Below are positions 4,481 through 5,833 of a stretch of 5,833 nucleotides of DNA, piece by piece (position 1 is the first letter of the stretch; every line of letters begins with the position of its first letter). The stretch covers positions 24,050-29,882 of the forward strand of contig DLOX01000253.1 in NCBI GenBank assembly GCA_002478575.1. Reading direction: 5' to 3'. The stretch comes from Sphingomonadales bacterium UBA7473 (GTDB taxonomy: Bacteria; Pseudomonadota; Alphaproteobacteria; Sphingomonadales; Sphingomonadaceae). Below the pieces are notes generated by a model, which saw only the letters and a list, made by a program, of their open reading frames with translations, ran no database searches and was not told the origin of the DNA. The position numbers and the translations under genes were made by a program.

Positions 4481-5833
4481 TCATGCCGCCTTCGCTGTGT
4501 TGCTGGCTTGTGCCGCGTCTTCCAACAACCGCTCAATCGACTTCAACCGCGCTTCGCTGGTGATCCGGTCCCCGGTCAGGTCAGTCAAATAGAAAGTGTC
4601 GACGGCCCGCTCGCCATAGGTCGCGATATGGGCACTGTGGAGCGTCACCTTCGCTTGGAACAAGGCATAGGCCAGCTCATAAAGCAGGGCCGGGCGATCC
4701 TGTGCATTGACCTCTACCACTGTGTAGCGGTTGGACGCACGATTATCGATGAACACGCTGGGGTTGATCGAGAAAGCCTCGGCCCGTGCGCGAGACAAGG
4801 GCCGCGCGGCCAATTGCTCGGTCATCCGCTTGCGATTGGCCAGCGCATCGCCAATGGCCCGCTTCAGCCGCTCCAGCTGGCCCTCTTCATCGAAGGGACG
4901 ACCCAAAGGATCCTGGACGAGGAAATTGTCAACGGCGATCCCATCGCGCGTGGTGTGGACGCGGGCATCTATGATGCTGCCTCCCGCCAAATGGATCGCA
5001 CCTGCCATGCGATAGAAAAGGCCCGGGTGATCAGCCATCATGATGGTGATCAGTGTCGCTCCGCGCGATGGATAGACCAGAGCCTCCACCGACAAGGGAT
5101 CATCGCCCATTGCGGCCAATTGCCGCGCATTATGGGCCAGCACGTCGTCAGCTTCGGCGATCCAATAGCTTTCGGCAAAGCGGGTGCGGTGGCGTTCGTA
5201 GGCCAGCGGCTCCCAATTGAGCGCCTTGCCGAGCTGATCTTGCTTGGCCTCAATCCGTTCCTTGCGACCGCGCTGCTTATGGCCGAGGCGAAGAACTTCT
5301 TCAGCGCTTTCGAACAGAGTCGTGAGCAATTGCCGCTTCCAGCCGTTCCAAACGCCGGGGCCAACTGCGCGAATGTCGACCACGGTAAGGGCCAACAGCA
5401 AACGTAGCCGCTCAGGCGATTGCACTTGCTCAGCAAAGTCGAGAATGGTTTTGAAATCGGCCAGATCGCGTTTGAAGGCGGTTGCAGACATGATGAGATG
5501 GTTACGGACCAGCCAAGCGACGGTCTCCGTCTCCGCTGCTGTCAAACCGAAGCGCGGGCACAGCTTCATCGCCACTTCGGCGCCCAGCACGGAGTGATCG
5601 CCGCCCCGCCCCTTGGCAATGTCATGGAGCAGAACTGAGGCATAAAGCACCCGGCGAGAGGCGATTTTGCGCAGGATGGCGGTGACCAACGGATGATCAT
5701 CGCCGAGCTTGTTGTTCTCGATGCGCGAGAGGAGCCCAATCGCGCGGATGCTATGTTCATCCACTGTATAGTGGTGATACATATCAAACTGCATTTGGGC
5801 GACGACCCGGCCAAAATCGGGCACGAAGCGGCC
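4481..5833 (-). CDS. glnD: Bifunctional PII uridylyltransferase / uridylyl-removing enzyme, C-terminal part
   Basis: GlnD is the glutamine sensor that adds UMP to PII proteins (GlnB/GlnK) when glutamine is low and removes it when glutamine is high. The window holds the last 450 residues of a protein usually about 900 long. The frame is open to the window edge, so the N-terminal nucleotidyltransferase domain and start lie outside. The visible part opens GRFVPDFGRVVAQMQFDMYHHYTVDEHS, a hallmark of GlnD, and continues as an HD domain with metal-binding His-Asp in LLHDIAKGRGGDH (fragment residues 70-71), the uridylyl-removing centre. Two ACT domains follow: one from about 258 to 335 (ATLITIMMADHPGLFYRMAG) and one from about 368 to 440 (YTVVEVNAQDRPALLYELAY), where glutamine is thought to bind. 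No frameshift or missing motif is seen. It is the first visible gene of the glnD-aroC-hydrolase run. Confidence 0.96.
   Translation of the reverse strand, partial: GRFVPDFGRVVAQMQFDMYHHYTVDEHSIRAIGLLSRIENNKLGDDHPLVTAILRKIASRRVLYASVLLHDIAKGRGGDHSVLGAEVAMKLCPRFGLTAAETETVAWLVRNHLIMSATAFKRDLADFKTILDFAEQVQSPERLRLLLALTVVDIRAVGPGVWNGWKRQLLTTLFESAEEVLRLGHKQRGRKERIEAKQDQLGKALNWEPLAYERHRTRFAESYWIAEADDVLAHNARQLAAMGDDPLSVEALVYPSRGATLITIMMADHPGLFYRMAGAIHLAGGSIIDARVHTTRDGIAVDNFLVQDPLGRPFDEEGQLERLKRAIGDALANRKRMTEQLAARPLSRARAEAFSINPSVFIDNRASNRYTVVEVNAQDRPALLYELAYALFQAKVTLHSAHIATYGERAVDTFYLTDLTGDRITSEARLKSIERLLEDAAQASNTAKAA

Noticed and set aside
4444..4536. N-terminal extension of aroC to an upstream start at 4536
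   Set aside because: The 31 extra residues overlap the glnD 3' end, are Arg-rich and unlike any chorismate synthase; the standard N-terminus begins at the ATG at 4443.
4403..5407. A 334-codon open frame on the plus strand opposite glnD and the start of aroC
   Set aside because: It lies entirely antisense to the well-supported glnD and aroC, has no recognisable domain, and its open state is explained by high GC and the codon bias of the genes opposite.

Overview
The window looks like chromosomal DNA of a sphingomonad-type alphaproteobacterium. The reasons are the C-terminal half of a GlnD with both ACT domains, an alphaproteobacterial-looking chorismate synthase, moderately high GC, and a compound palindromic repeat of the CCCCGGA...TCCGGGG kind that is common between genes in this group. 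The assignment rests on protein character only and is not a species call. Coding density is high, and no stretch longer than about 110 bases lacks a gene.

Layout, left to right. Bases 1-345 (+) hold the C-terminal end of a protease B-type prolyl oligopeptidase (ptrB-like). One base after its stop, a GTG opens a predicted secreted protein of 383 aa (347-1498, +). It has no recognised function, and its two CPxxG motifs resemble a zinc ribbon that has lost half its cysteines. Facing it, 20 bases away, is a complete HigBA-type toxin-antitoxin operon on the minus strand: toxin at 1809-2090, antitoxin at 1519-1809, overlapping by one base. Just upstream of the toxin is a TTGACA promoter whose spacer and -10 are covered by a perfect 7+7 bp inverted repeat, a strong candidate for the autoregulatory operator. 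Divergent from it is a small hot-dog fold acyl-CoA thioesterase (2189-2581, +).

The thioesterase converges on a minus-strand cluster that reads glnD (5833-4481, 5' end outside the window), aroC (4443-3376) and an alpha/beta hydrolase (3369-2671). The gaps are 37 and 6 bases, so this is probably one transcription unit. GlnD senses glutamine and modifies PII proteins, AroC makes chorismate, and the hydrolase has a full Ser-Asp-His triad but unknown substrate. The convergence point of thioesterase and hydrolase is filled by a 97 bp palindromic repeat made of two hairpins that differ by compensatory base pairs. Its right end supplies the stop codon and last residues of the hydrolase.

I see no tRNA, rRNA, CRISPR array, insertion sequence or phage gene. 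The most interesting items are the toxin-antitoxin promoter/operator, the covarying repeat and its intrusion into a coding sequence, and the secreted protein with the degenerate zinc-ribbon-like head. No clearly new multi-gene system is apparent.
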